This document shows, piece by piece, positions 48,960 to 62,000 of a stretch of DNA of 64,000 nt. A program made the position numbers and the translations under genes. Below the pieces are notes generated by a model. That model had not been told where the DNA came from. It did no database searches and saw nothing but the letters and a program-made list of their open reading frames with translations. How positions within the stretch are numbered: the first letter of the stretch is position 1; each line of letters opens with the position of its first letter. The stretch comes from Microvelia longipes (taxonomy: Eukaryota; Arthropoda; Insecta; Hemiptera; Veliidae): NCBI GenBank assembly GCA_018340805.1, contig JACMZG010001914.1, positions 2,382,314-2,446,313 of the forward strand, read 5' to 3'.

Positions 48960-49579
48960 AATCGGGTACGGGGTACCTCGGAACTTTTATCATTAAATCG
49001 GTTCGCTAAGCTCATCCTCCCTGCTTCGGACTCGCTTCGCTCGTCCTCAGAATATAGAATTTATTTAAATTTATTCTGTAACGCGTCTTCAGACTCGCTT
49101 CGCTAGTCCTCAGATAGTAAATACATCCGTTTCATTCCCAGTGATCATCCATCTAGGCACTCACTTAGCTTAATACTACTTAACATTTATGATCCACCAA
49201 AATCATAGATATACCTGTTGTATTGAAACGAAACTTAGTGTACTTATTTAGTACATAAAAGTGTGTACTTGTACTAAATTTCAACTCAATTGAATTGTTT
49301 AAATTTTTTTAAAAAAGAGATACAAGTCAATCGGTAAAAATAGAATGCTGATAATAAGATGAAACTTAGCACATATCTTAGTCTTATACATGGCTACATG
49401 CGTGCTCAATTGAATCGCATTATTTTCCGTGTTTTATAATTTTAAAAAAAAATGTTTGCTGAGTCTTAATTGCGGGGTTAATGACGTCACAAATAAATCA
49501 TATTCCGAATAGCACAACTACAGCGGTAAGAACTGATTTTTGCACAAAGTTTCAAACTCTCTAGCATAAATACACTGGG
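48960..49579 (-). repeat. Dispersed repeat copy truncated by the satellite
   Basis: Inverted copy, collinear with 12280-13055 from its 3' end (CGGGTACGGGGTACCTCGG) through the 5S-like block (GTGATCATCCATC at 49141-49153, complement) to AGCATAAATACACTGGG. It then switches abruptly to satellite at 49581, losing the 5' ~180 bp. On the minus strand AAGCTAAGT (49171-49163) precedes the box-C block and resembles the 5S box A core, although the spacing is shorter than in a real 5S gene. Confidence 0.75.
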
Positions 49580-49580
49580 C

Positions 49581-52500
49581 GCCATGTAATGGACGCCATT
49601 GTGTGTGTTATAATCCAAATTATTTTTTATTTAGGAAACTGAGTGATTTTTGCTATGGGATGGACCTCATTGTGTGTGTTTATCCAATTATTTTTATTTA
49701 GGAACTGGGAGTTGATTCTGCCATGTAATGGACCCATTGTGTGTGTTATATCCTGGTGGATCTGCCATGTAATGGACCATTGTGGTGTGTTATTCCAACT
49801 TTATTTAGGAAACTGGTGATTATGCCATGTATATGGAACGAGTGATCTGCCATGTAATGGACCCATTGTGTGTGTTATATCCAATTATTTTATTTAGGAA
49901 CTGAGTGATCTGCCATGTAATGGACCATTGTGTGTGTTTATATCCAATTATTTATTTAGGAAACTGAGTGATCTGCCATGTAATGGACCCATTGTGTGTG
50001 TTATATCCAATATTTTATTTAGGAAACTGAGTGATTTATGGATGGACCCATTGTGTGTGTTATATCCAATTATTTTATTTAGGAAACTGAGTGATCTGCC
50101 ATGTAATGGACCCATTGTGTGTGTTATATCCAATTATTTTATTTAGGAAACTGAGTGATCTGCCATGTAATGGACCCATTGTGTGTGTTATATCCAATTA
50201 TTTTATTTAGGAAACTGAGTGATTTGCTATGAATGGACCCATTGTGTGTGTTATATCCAATTATTTATTTAGGAAACTGAGTGATCTGCCATGTAATGGA
50301 CCCATGTGTGTGTTATATCCAATTATTTATTTAGGAAACTGAGTGATCATGTAATGGACCATTGTGTGTGTTATATCCCAATTATTTTATTTAGGAAACT
50401 GAGTGATCTGCCATGTAATGGACCCATTGTGTGTGTTATATCCAATTATTTTATTTAGGAAACTGAGTGATCTGCCATGTAATGGACCCATTGTGTGTGT
50501 TATAATCCAATTATTTTATTTAGGAAACTGAGTGATCTGCCATGTAATGGAACCCATTGTGTGTGTTATATCCAATTATTTTATTTAGGAAACTGAGTGA
50601 TTTGCCATGTATGGACCCATTGTGTGTGTTATATCCAATTATTTTATTTAGGAAACTGAGTGATTGCCATGTAATGGACCCATTGTGTGTGTTATATCCA
50701 ATTATTTTATTTAGGAAACTGAGTGATCTGCCATGTAATGGACCCATTGTGGTGTTATATCCAATTATTTTATTTAGGAAACTGAGTGATCTGCCATGTA
50801 ATGGACCCATTGTGTGTGTTATATCCAATTATTTTATTTAGGAAACTGAGTGATTGCCATGTAATGGACCCATTGTGTGTGTTATATCCAATTATTTTAT
50901 TTGGAAACTGAGTGATTTGCCATGTAATGGACCCATTGTGTGTGTTATATCCAATTATTTTATTTAGGAAACTGAGTGATCTGCCATGTAATGGACCCAT
51001 TGTGTGTGTTATATCCAATTATTTTATTTAGGAAACTGAGTGATCTGCATGTAATGGACCCATTGTGTGTGTTATATCCAATTATTTTATTTAGGAAACT
51101 GAGTGATCTGCCATGTAATGGAACCCATTGTGTGTGTTATATCCAATTATTTTATTTAGGAAACTGATGATCTGCCATGTAATGACCCATTGTGTGTGTT
51201 ATATCCAATTATTTTCATTTAGGAAACTGAGTGATCTGCCATGTAATGGACCCATTGTGTGTGTTATATCCAATTATTTTATTTAGGAAACTGAGTGATT
51301 TGCCATGTAATGGACCCCATTGTGTGTGTTATATCCAATTATTTTATTTAGGAAACTGAGTGATCTGCCATGTAATGGACCCATTGTGTGTGTTATGTGT
51401 GATCTGCATGTAATGGACCATTGTGTGTGTTATATCCAATTTTTATTTTAGGAAACTGAGTGATCTGCCATGTAATGGACCATTGTGTGTGTTATATCCA
51501 ATTATTTTATTTAGGAAACTGAGTGATCTGCCATGTAATGGACCCATTGTGTGTGTTATATCCAATTATTTTATTTAGGAAACTGAGTGATCTGCCATGT
51601 ATGGACCCATTGTGTGTGTTATATCCAATTATTTTATTTAGGAAACTGAGTGATCTGCCATGTAATGGACCCATTGTGTGTGTTATATCCATTATTTTAT
51701 TTAGGAAACTGAGTGATCTGCCATGTAATGGACCCATTGTGTGTGTTATATCAATTATTTTTTATTTAGGAAACTGAGTGATCTGCCATGTAATGGACCC
51801 ATTGTGTGTGTTATATCCAATTTATTTTATTTAGGAAACTGAGTGATCTGCCATGTAATGGACCCATTGTGTGTGTTATATCCAATTATTTTATTTAGGA
51901 AACTGAGTGATTTGCTATGGGATGGACCCATTGTGTGTGTTATATCCAATTATTTTATTAGGAAACGAGTGATCTGCCATGTAATGGACCCATTGTGTGT
52001 GTTATATCCAATTATTTTATTTAGGAAACTGAGTGATCTGCCATGTAATGGACCCATTGTGTGTGTTATATCCAATTATTTTATTTAGGAAACTGAGTGA
52101 TCTGCATGTAATGGACCCATTGTGTGTGTTTATATCCAATTATTTTATTTAGGAAACTGAGTGATCTGCCATGTAATGGACCCATTGTGTGTGTTATATC
52201 CAATTATTTTATTAGGAACTGAGTGATCTGCCATGTAATGGACCCATTGTGTGTGTTTATATCCAATTATTTTATTTAGGAAAACTGAGTGATCTGCCAT
52301 GTAATGGACCCATTGTGTGTGTTATATCCAATTATTTTATTTAGGAAACTGAGTGATCTTGCCATGTAATGGACCCATTGTGTGTGTTATATCCAATTAT
52401 TTTATTTAGGAAACTGAGTGATCTGCTATGGGATGGACCCATTGTGTGTGTTATATCCAATTATTTTTTTTAGGAAACCTGAGTGATCTGCCATGTAATG

Positions 52501-55500
52501 GACCCATTGTGTGTGTTATATCCAATTATTTTATTTAGGAAACTGAGTGATCTGCCATGTAATGACCCATTGTGTGTGTTATATCCAATTATTTTATTTA
52601 GGAAACTGAGTGATCTGCCATGTAATGGACCCATTGTGTGTGTTATATCCAATTATTTTATTTAGGAAACTGAGTGATCTGCCATGTAATGGACCCATTG
52701 TGTGTGTTATATCCATTATTTTATTTAGGAAACTGAGTGATTCTGCCATGTAATGGACCCATTGTGTGTGTTATATCCAATTATTTTATTTAGGAAACTG
52801 AGTGATCTGCCATGTAATGGACCCATTGTGTGTGTTATATCCAATTAATTTTATTTAGGAAACTGAGTGATCTGCCATGTAATGGACCATTGTGTGTGTT
52901 ATATCCAATTATTTATTTAGGAAACTGAGTGATCTGCCATGTATGGACCCATTGTGTGTGTTATATCCAATTATTTTATTTAGGAAAACTGAGTGATCTG
53001 CCATGTAATGGACCCATTGTGTGTGTTATATCCAATTATTTTATTTAGGAAACTGAGTGATCTGCCATGTAATGGACCCATTGTGTGTGTTATAATCCAA
53101 TTATTTTATTTTAGGAAACTGAGTGATCTGCCATGTAATGGACCCATTGTGTGTGTTATATCCAATTATTTTATTTAGGAAACTGAGTGATCTGCCATGT
53201 AATGGACCCATTGTGTGTGTTATATCCAATTATTTTATTTAGGAAACTGAGTGACTGCCATGTAGGACCCATTGATATCCAATTATTTTTATTTAGGAAA
53301 CTGAGTGATCTGCCATGTAATGGACCCATTGTGTGTGTTATAATCCAATTATTTTATTTAGGAAACTGAGTGATCTGCCATGTAATGGACCCATTGTGTG
53401 TGTTATATCCAATTATTTTATTTAGGAAACTGAGTGATTTGCTATGGGAATGGACCCATTGTGTGTGTTATATCAATTATTTTATTTAGGAAACTGAGTG
53501 ATTGCCATGTAATGACCATGTGTGTTGTTATATCCAATTATTTTATAGGAAACTGAGTGATCTGCCAATGGACCATTGTGTGTGTTATATCCAATATTTT
53601 ATTTAGGAAACTGAGTGATCTGCCATGTAATGGACCCATTGTGTGTGTTATATCCAATTATTTATTTAGGAAACTGAGTGATTGCCATGTTGGATTTATA
53701 TCCAATTATTTATTTAGGAAACTGAGTGTCTGCCATGTAATGGACCCATTGTGTGTGTTATATCAATTATTTTATTTAGGAAACTGAGTGATCTGCCATG
53801 TAATGGACCCATTGTGTGTGTTATATCCAATTATTTTATTAGGAAACTGAGTGATCTGCCATGTAATGGACCATTGTGTGTTTATATCCAATTATTTTAT
53901 TTAGGAAACTGAGTGATCTGCCATGTAACCCATTGTGTGTGTTATATCCAATTATTTTTTAGGAAACTGAGTGTTTGTGTATGGATTGTGTGTGTTATAT
54001 CCAATTATTTTATTTAGGAAACTGAGTGATTTGCCATGTATGGACCCATTGTGTGTGTTATATCCAATTATTTTATTTAGGAAACTGAGTGATCTGCCAT
54101 GTAATGGACCCATTGTGTGTGTTATATCCAATTATTTTTTAGGAACTGAGTGATTTGCCATGTAATGGACCCATGTGTGTGTTATATCCAATTATTTATT
54201 TAGGAAAACTGCCATGTAATGGACCATTGTGTGTGTTATATCTTATTTTATTTAGAAACTGAGTGATCTGCCATGTAATGGACCCATTGTGTGTGTTATA
54301 TCCAATTATTTTTATTTAGGAACTGAGTGATCTGCCATGTAATGGACCCATTGTGTGTGTTATATCCAATTATTTTATTTAGGAAACTGAGTGATCTGCC
54401 ATGTAATGGACCCATTGTGTGTGTTATATCCAATTATTTTATTTAGGAAACTGAAGTGATCTGCCATGTAATGGACCCATTGTGTGTGTTATATCCAATT
54501 ATTTTATTTAGGAAAACTGAGTGATCTGCCATGTAATGGACCCATTGTGTGTGTTATATCCAATTATTTTATTTAGGAAACTGAGTGATTGCCTGTAATG
54601 GACCCATTGTGTGTGTGTTATATCCAATTATTTTATTTAGGAAACTGAGTGATCTGCCATGTAATGGACCCCATTGTTGTGTGTTATATCCAATTATTTT
54701 ATTTAGGAAACTGAGTGATCTGCCATGTAATGGACCCCATGTGTGTGCTTATATCCAATTATTTTATTTAGGAAACTGAGTGATCTGCCATGTATGGACC
54801 CATTGTGTGTGTTATATCCAATTATTTTATTAGGAAACTGAGTGATCTGCCATGTAATGGACCCATTGTGTGTGTTATATCCAATTATTTTATTTAGGAA
54901 CTGAGTGATTGCCATGTAATGGACCCATTGTGTGTGTTATATCCAATTATTTTATTTAGGAAACTGAGTGATTCTGCCATGTAATGGACCCATTGTGTGT
55001 GTGTTATATTATTTAATTAATTTTATTTAGGAAACTGAGTGATCTGCCATGTAATGGATCCCATGGTGTGTGTTATATCCAATTATTTTATTTAGGAAAC
55101 TGAGTGATTTATAATGGACCATTGTTGTGTTATATCCAAATTATTTTATTTAGGAAACTGAGTGATCTGCCATGTAAATGGACCATTGTGTGTGTTATAT
55201 CCAATTATTTATTTTAGGAAACTGAGTGATCTGCCATGTAATGGAAACCCCATTGCCATTTTTATTTAGGAAACTGAGTGATTTGCTATGATGGACCCAT
55301 TGTGTGTGTTATATCCAATTATTTTTATTTAGTGAAACTGAGTGATCTGCCATGTAATGGACCCATTGGTGTGTTGTTATATTCCCAATATTTTATTTAG
55401 GAAACTGAGTGATGCGCATGTAATGGACCCATTGTGTGTGTTTATATTCCAATTATTTTATTTAGGAAACTGAGTGATCTGCCATGTTGTAATATTGGGA

Positions 55501-58000
55501 CCCATTGTGTGTGTTATATCCAATTATTTTAATTTAGGAAACTGAGTGATCTGCCATGTAATGGCCCATTGTGTGTGTTATATCCAATTATTTTATTTAG
55601 GAAACTGAGTGATCTGCCATGTAATGGACCTATTGTGTGTGTTATCCAATTATTTTATTTAGGAAACTGAGTGATCTGCCATGTAATGGACCCATTGTGT
55701 GTGTTATATCCAATTATTTATTTATTTAGGAAACTGAGTGATTCTGCATGTAATGGACCATTGTGTGTGTTATATCAATTATTTTATTTAGGAAACTGAG
55801 TGATCTGCCCATGTAATGGACCCATTGGTGTGTTATATCCAATTATTTTATTTAGGAAACTGAGTGATCTGCCATGAATGGACCCATTGCTATGGAGATG
55901 GACCCATATCAATTTTTATTTAGGAAACTGAGTGATCTGCCATGTAATGGACCCATTGTGTGTGTTATATCCAAATTATTTTATTTAGGAAACTGAGTGA
56001 TTTGCCATGTAATGGACCCATTGTGTGTGTTATATCCAATTATTTTATTTAGGAAACTGAGTGATTCTGCATTAATTTATATCCAATTATTTTATTTAGG
56101 AAACAATGACGTGGTGATTTGCTATGGATGGACCCTGAGTTGCTATGGTGTTGTGTGTGTTATATCCATTATTTTATTTAGGAAACTGAGTGATGATCTG
56201 CCATGTGTGTGTTGAATCCAATGGACCCATGTATGGACCCATTGTGTGTGTTAATCCAATTATTTTATTTGGAAACTGAGTGATCTGCCATGTAATGGAC
56301 CATTGTGTGTGTTATATATCCAATTATTTTATTTAGGAAAACTGAGTGATCTGCATGTATGGACCCATTGTGTGTGTTTATCCAATTATTTTATTTAGGA
56401 AACTGAGTGATCTGCCATGTAATGGACCCATTGTGTGTGTTATATCCAAATTAATTTTAATTTAGGAAACTGAGTGATGTAATGGACCCATGTGTGTGTG
56501 TTATATATCAATTATTTTAATTTAGGAACCATGTAATGGACCCATTTGTGTGTGTTTATATCCAATTATTTTTAATTTAGGAAACTGAGTGGATTTTGCA
56601 TGGATGTTGTGTGTGTTATATCCAATTATTTTATTTAGGAAACTGAGTGATCTGCCATGTAATGGACCCATTGTGTGTGTTATATCCAATTATTTTATTT
56701 AGGAAACTGAGTGATTTGCTATGGGATGGACCATTGTGTGTGTTATATCCAATTATTTTATTTAGGAAACTGAGTGATCTGCCATGTAATGGACCATTTG
56801 TTGTGTGTGTTATATCAATTATTTTATTTAGGAAACTGAGTGATATCTGCATGTAATGGACCCATTGTGTTGTTAATATCAAATTATTTTATTTAGAAAC
56901 TGAGTGATCTGCCATGTAATGGCCTTTGTGTGTGGTTATATCCAATTATTTTATTTAGGAAACTGAGGATCTCCATGTAAGTGGACCCATTGTGTGTGTT
57001 ATATCCAATTATTTTATTTTAGGAAACTGAGTTGATCTGCCATGTAAATGGACCCATTGTGTTGTTATATCCAATTATTTTATTTAGGAACTGAGTGATT
57101 TGCTAATGAAGATGGACCCATTGTTGTGTGTTTTATATCCAATTATTTTTATTTAAGGAACTGAGTGATCTGCCATGTAATGACCATTGTGTTGTGTTAT
57201 ATCCAATTATTTATTAGGAAACTGAGTGATTTGCTATGGGGATGGACCATTGTGTGGTGTATTATCCAATTATTTTAAATTAGGAAACTGAGTGATTTGC
57301 TATGGGATGGACCCATTGCTGGTTTAATATCCAATTTATTTATTTGGAAACTGGAGTGATTTGCTATGGGATGGACCCATTGTGTGTGTTATATCCAATT
57401 ATTTTTTTTAGGAAACTGAGTGATCTGCCCACTGTAATGACCATTGTGTGTTGTTATATCCAATTATTTTATTTAGGAACTGAGTGATCTGCCTATGTAA
57501 TGGACCCATTGTGTGTGTTACTACAATTTTTTATTTAGGAAACTGAGTGATCTGCCATGTAATGGACCCCATGTGTGTGTATATCCAATTATTTTTTTTA
57601 TTTAAAGGAACCTGAGTGATTTGCTATGGGATGGACCCATTGTGTGTGTTATATCCAATTATTTTATTTAGGAAACTGAGGTGATCTGCCATGTAATGGG
57701 ACCCATTGTGTGTGTTTATATCCAATTATTTTATTTTAGGAAACTGAGTGTAATTTGCTATGGGATTGGACCCATTGTGTGGTTATATTCCAATTATTTT
57801 ATTTAGAAACTGAGTGATCTGCCAGTAATGGGACCCACATTGTGTGTGTTATATCCACATATTTTATTTAAGGAAACTGAGTGATCTGCCATGTAATGGA
57901 CCCATTGTGTGTGTTATATCCAATTATTTATTTAGGACTGAGTGATCTGCCATGTAATGGACCCATTGTGTGTGTTATATCCAATTATTTTTATTTAGGA
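49581..58000. repeat. 64-bp satellite array, central homogeneous segment
   Basis: About 130 monomers, many of them perfect matches to the consensus, especially between 50.4 and 54.6 kb. Class B units are sparse but cluster again near 57.1-57.8 kb. Three monomers (192 bp) cycle through all three frames, which creates false 60-100-codon open frames on both strands. Confidence 0.98.
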
Positions 58001-59000
58001 NNNNNNNNNNNNNNNNNNNNNNNNNNNNNNNNNNNNNNNNNNNNNNNNNNNNNNNNNNNNNNNNNNNNNNNNNNNNNNNNNNNNNNNNNNNNNNNNNNNN
58101 NNNNNNNNNNNNNNNNNNNNNNNNNNNNNNNNNNNNNNNNNNNNNNNNNNNNNNNNNNNNNNNNNNNNNNNNNNNNNNNNNNNNNNNNNNNNNNNNNNNN
58201 NNNNNNNNNNNNNNNNNNNNNNNNNNNNNNNNNNNNNNNNNNNNNNNNNNNNNNNNNNNNNNNNNNNNNNNNNNNNNNNNNNNNNNNNNNNNNNNNNNNN
58301 NNNNNNNNNNNNNNNNNNNNNNNNNNNNNNNNNNNNNNNNNNNNNNNNNNNNNNNNNNNNNNNNNNNNNNNNNNNNNNNNNNNNNNNNNNNNNNNNNNNN
58401 NNNNNNNNNNNNNNNNNNNNNNNNNNNNNNNNNNNNNNNNNNNNNNNNNNNNNNNNNNNNNNNNNNNNNNNNNNNNNNNNNNNNNNNNNNNNNNNNNNNN
58501 NNNNNNNNNNNNNNNNNNNNNNNNNNNNNNNNNNNNNNNNNNNNNNNNNNNNNNNNNNNNNNNNNNNNNNNNNNNNNNNNNNNNNNNNNNNNNNNNNNNN
58601 NNNNNNNNNNNNNNNNNNNNNNNNNNNNNNNNNNNNNNNNNNNNNNNNNNNNNNNNNNNNNNNNNNNNNNNNNNNNNNNNNNNNNNNNNNNNNNNNNNNN
58701 NNNNNNNNNNNNNNNNNNNNNNNNNNNNNNNNNNNNNNNNNNNNNNNNNNNNNNNNNNNNNNNNNNNNNNNNNNNNNNNNNNNNNNNNNNNNNNNNNNNN
58801 NNNNNNNNNNNNNNNNNNNNNNNNNNNNNNNNNNNNNNNNNNNNNNNNNNNNNNNNNNNNNNNNNNNNNNNNNNNNNNNNNNNNNNNNNNNNNNNNNNNN
58901 NNNNNNNNNNNNNNNNNNNNNNNNNNNNNNNNNNNNNNNNNNNNNNNNNNNNNNNNNNNNNNNNNNNNNNNNNNNNNNNNNNNNNNNNNNNNNNNNNNNN
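58001..59000. other. Assembly gap, 1000 N
   Basis: Exactly 1000 N's with satellite on both sides; true length unknown. Confidence 1.
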
Positions 59001-62000
59001 AACTGAGTGATCTGCCATGTAATGGACCATTTTGTGTGTATTAATCCAATTATTTTTATTTAGGAAACTGAGTGACTTTGCATGTAATGGACCCTTGTGT
59101 GTGTTATACTCCAATTATTGTTATTTAGGAAACTGAAGTGATCTGCCCATGTAATGGACCCATTGTGTGTGTTATATCCAATTATTTTATTTAGGAACTG
59201 AGTGATCTGCCATGTAATGGGACCCATTGTTGTGTGTTATATCCAATTATTTTATTTAGGAAACTGAGTGATTTGCTATGGGATGGACGCCATTGTGTGT
59301 GTTATATCCAATTATTTATTTAGGAAACTGAGTGATCTGCTATGGGATGGACCCATTGTGTGTGTTATATCCAATTATTTTATTTAGGAAACTGAGTGAT
59401 CTGCCATTAATGGACCATTGTGTGGTGTATCAATTATTTTATTTAGGAAACTGAGTGATCTGCCATGTAATGGACCCTTGTGTGTGTTTATCCAATTATT
59501 TTATTTAGGAAACTGAGTGATCTGCCATGTAATGGACCCCATTGTGTGTTGTTATATCCAATTATTTTATTTAGGAAACTGAGTGATCTGCCATGTAATG
59601 GACCATTGTGTGTGTTATATCCAAATTATTTTATTTAGGAAACTGAAGTGATCTGGCATGTAATGGACCCATTGTGTGTGTTATATCCAATTATTTTATT
59701 TTAGGAAAACTGAGTGATGAGTCTGCCATGTAATGGACCCATTGTGTGTGTTTATAATCCAATTATTTTATTTAGGAAATGAGGATCTGCCATGTATGGA
59801 CCATTGTGTGTGTATATCCAATTATTTTTATTTAGGAAACTGAGTGATTTGCTATGGATGGCCCAATTGTGTGTGTTATATCCAATTATTTTATTTAGGA
59901 AATGAGTGATCTGCCATGTAATGGACCCATTGTGTGTGTTATATCCAATTATTTCATTTAGGAAACCTGAGTGATCTGCCATGTAATGGACCCATTGTGT
60001 GTGTTTATATCCAATTTTTTATTTAGGAAACTGAGTGATCTGCCATGTATGGACCCATTTGTGTGTGTTATATCCAATTATATTTTATTTAGGAAACTGA
60101 GTGATCTTGCCATGTTAATGGACCCATTTGTGTGTTATTATATCCATTATTTTATTTAGGAAACTGAGTGATCTGCCATGTAATGGAACCCATTGTGTGT
60201 GTTATATCCAATTATTTTATTTAGGAAACTGAGTGATCTGCCATGTAATGGACCCATTGTGTGTGTTATATCCAATTATTTTATTTAGGAAACTGAGTGA
60301 TTGCTATGGGATGGACCCATTGTGTGTGTTTATATCCAATTATTTTATTTAGGAAACTGAGTGATCTGCCATGTATGGACCCATTGTGTGTGTTATATCC
60401 CAATTATTTTATTTAGGAAATGAGTGATCTGCCATGTAATGGACCCATTGTGTGTGTTATATCCAATTATTTCATTTTAGGAAACTGAAGTGATCTGCCA
60501 TGTAATGGAACCCATTGTGTGTGTTATAATCAATTATTTTATTTAGGAAAATGAGTGATCTTGCCATGTATGGACCCATTGTTGTGTGTTATATCCAATT
60601 ATTTATTTAGGAACTGAGGTGATCTGCCATGTAATGGACCCAATTGTGTGTGTTATATCCATTATTTTTATTTAGGAACTGAGTGATCTGCCATGTAATG
60701 GACCCATTTGTGTGTGTTTATATCCAATTATTTTATTTAGGAAACTGAGTGATCTGCCATGTAATGGACCCATTGTTGTGTGTGTATATCCAATTATTTA
60801 TTTAGGAAACTGAGTGATCTTGCCATGTAATGGACCCATTGGTGTGTGTTATATCCAATTATTTTATTTAGGAAACTGAGTGATCTGCCATGTAATGGAC
60901 CCATTGTGTGTGTTATATCCAATTATTTTATTAGGAAACTGAGTGATCTGCCATGTAATGGACCCATTGTGTGTGTTATATCAATTATTTTTTTAGGAAA
61001 CTGAGTGATTTGGATGGACCCCATTGTGTGTGTTATATCCAATTATTTTATTAGGAAACTGAGTGATCTGCCATGTAATGGACCCATTGTGTGTGTTATA
61101 TCCAATTATTTTATTTAGGAAACTGAGTGATCTGCATGTTGGACCATTGTGTGTGTTATATCCAATATTTTTTTTAGGAACTGAGTGATCTGCCATGTAA
61201 TGGACCATTGTGTGGGTTATATCCAATTATTTTATTTAGGAAACTGAGTGATCTGCCATGTAATGGACCCATTGTGTGTGTTATATCCATTATTTTATTT
61301 AGGAAACTGAGTGATCTGCCATGTATGACCCATTGTGTGTGTTATATCCAATTATTTTATTTAGGAAACTGAGTGATCTGCTATGTAATGGACCCATTGG
61401 TGTGTGTTATATCCAATTATTTTATTTAGGAAACTGAGTGATCTGCCATGTAATGGACCCATGTGTGTGTTATATCCAATTATTTATTTAGGAACTGAGT
61501 GATCTGCCATGTAATGGACCCATTGTGTGTGTTATATCCAATTATTTTATTTAGGAAACTGAGTGATCTGCCATGTAATGGACCCATTGTGTGTGGTGTA
61601 TATCCAATTATTTTATTTAGGAAACTGAGTGATCTGCCATGTAATGGACCCATTGTGTGTGTTATATCCAATTATTTATTTAGGAAACTGAGTGATCTGC
61701 CATGTAATGGACCCATTGTGTGTGTTATATCCAATTATTTTATTTAGGAACTGAGTGATCTGCCTAATGGACCCATTGTGTGTGTTATATCCAATTATTT
61801 TATTTAGGAAACTGAGTGATCTGCCATGTAATGGACCCATTGTGTGTGTTATATCCAATTATTTTATTTAGGAAACTGAGTGATCTGCGATGTAATGGAC
61901 CATTGTGTGTGTTTATATCCAATTATTTATTTAGGAAACTGAGTGATCTGCCATGTAATGGACCCATTGTGTGTGTTATATCCAATTATTTTATTTAGGA

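Larger units (their letters stand above)
45371..49580. other. 4.2-kb non-satellite island inside the satellite
   Basis: The island begins with AT-rich TTA/TAT-type low complexity (45371-45570). It then contains two dispersed-repeat pieces, a GC-rich palindrome (46652-46680), a (TA)n block (48336-48410) and a perfect hairpin with 11-bp arms at 48257-48280. Near 47606-47640 there is TATATAA with two CACGTG motifs (47614-47619 and 47630-47635). Around 47975-48180 GTCGAC-type phrases recur. No gene is recognised; short frames at 45533-45805, 46730-46981, 47550-47789, 48411-48653 and 48727-48993 lack domains. Confidence 0.8.
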
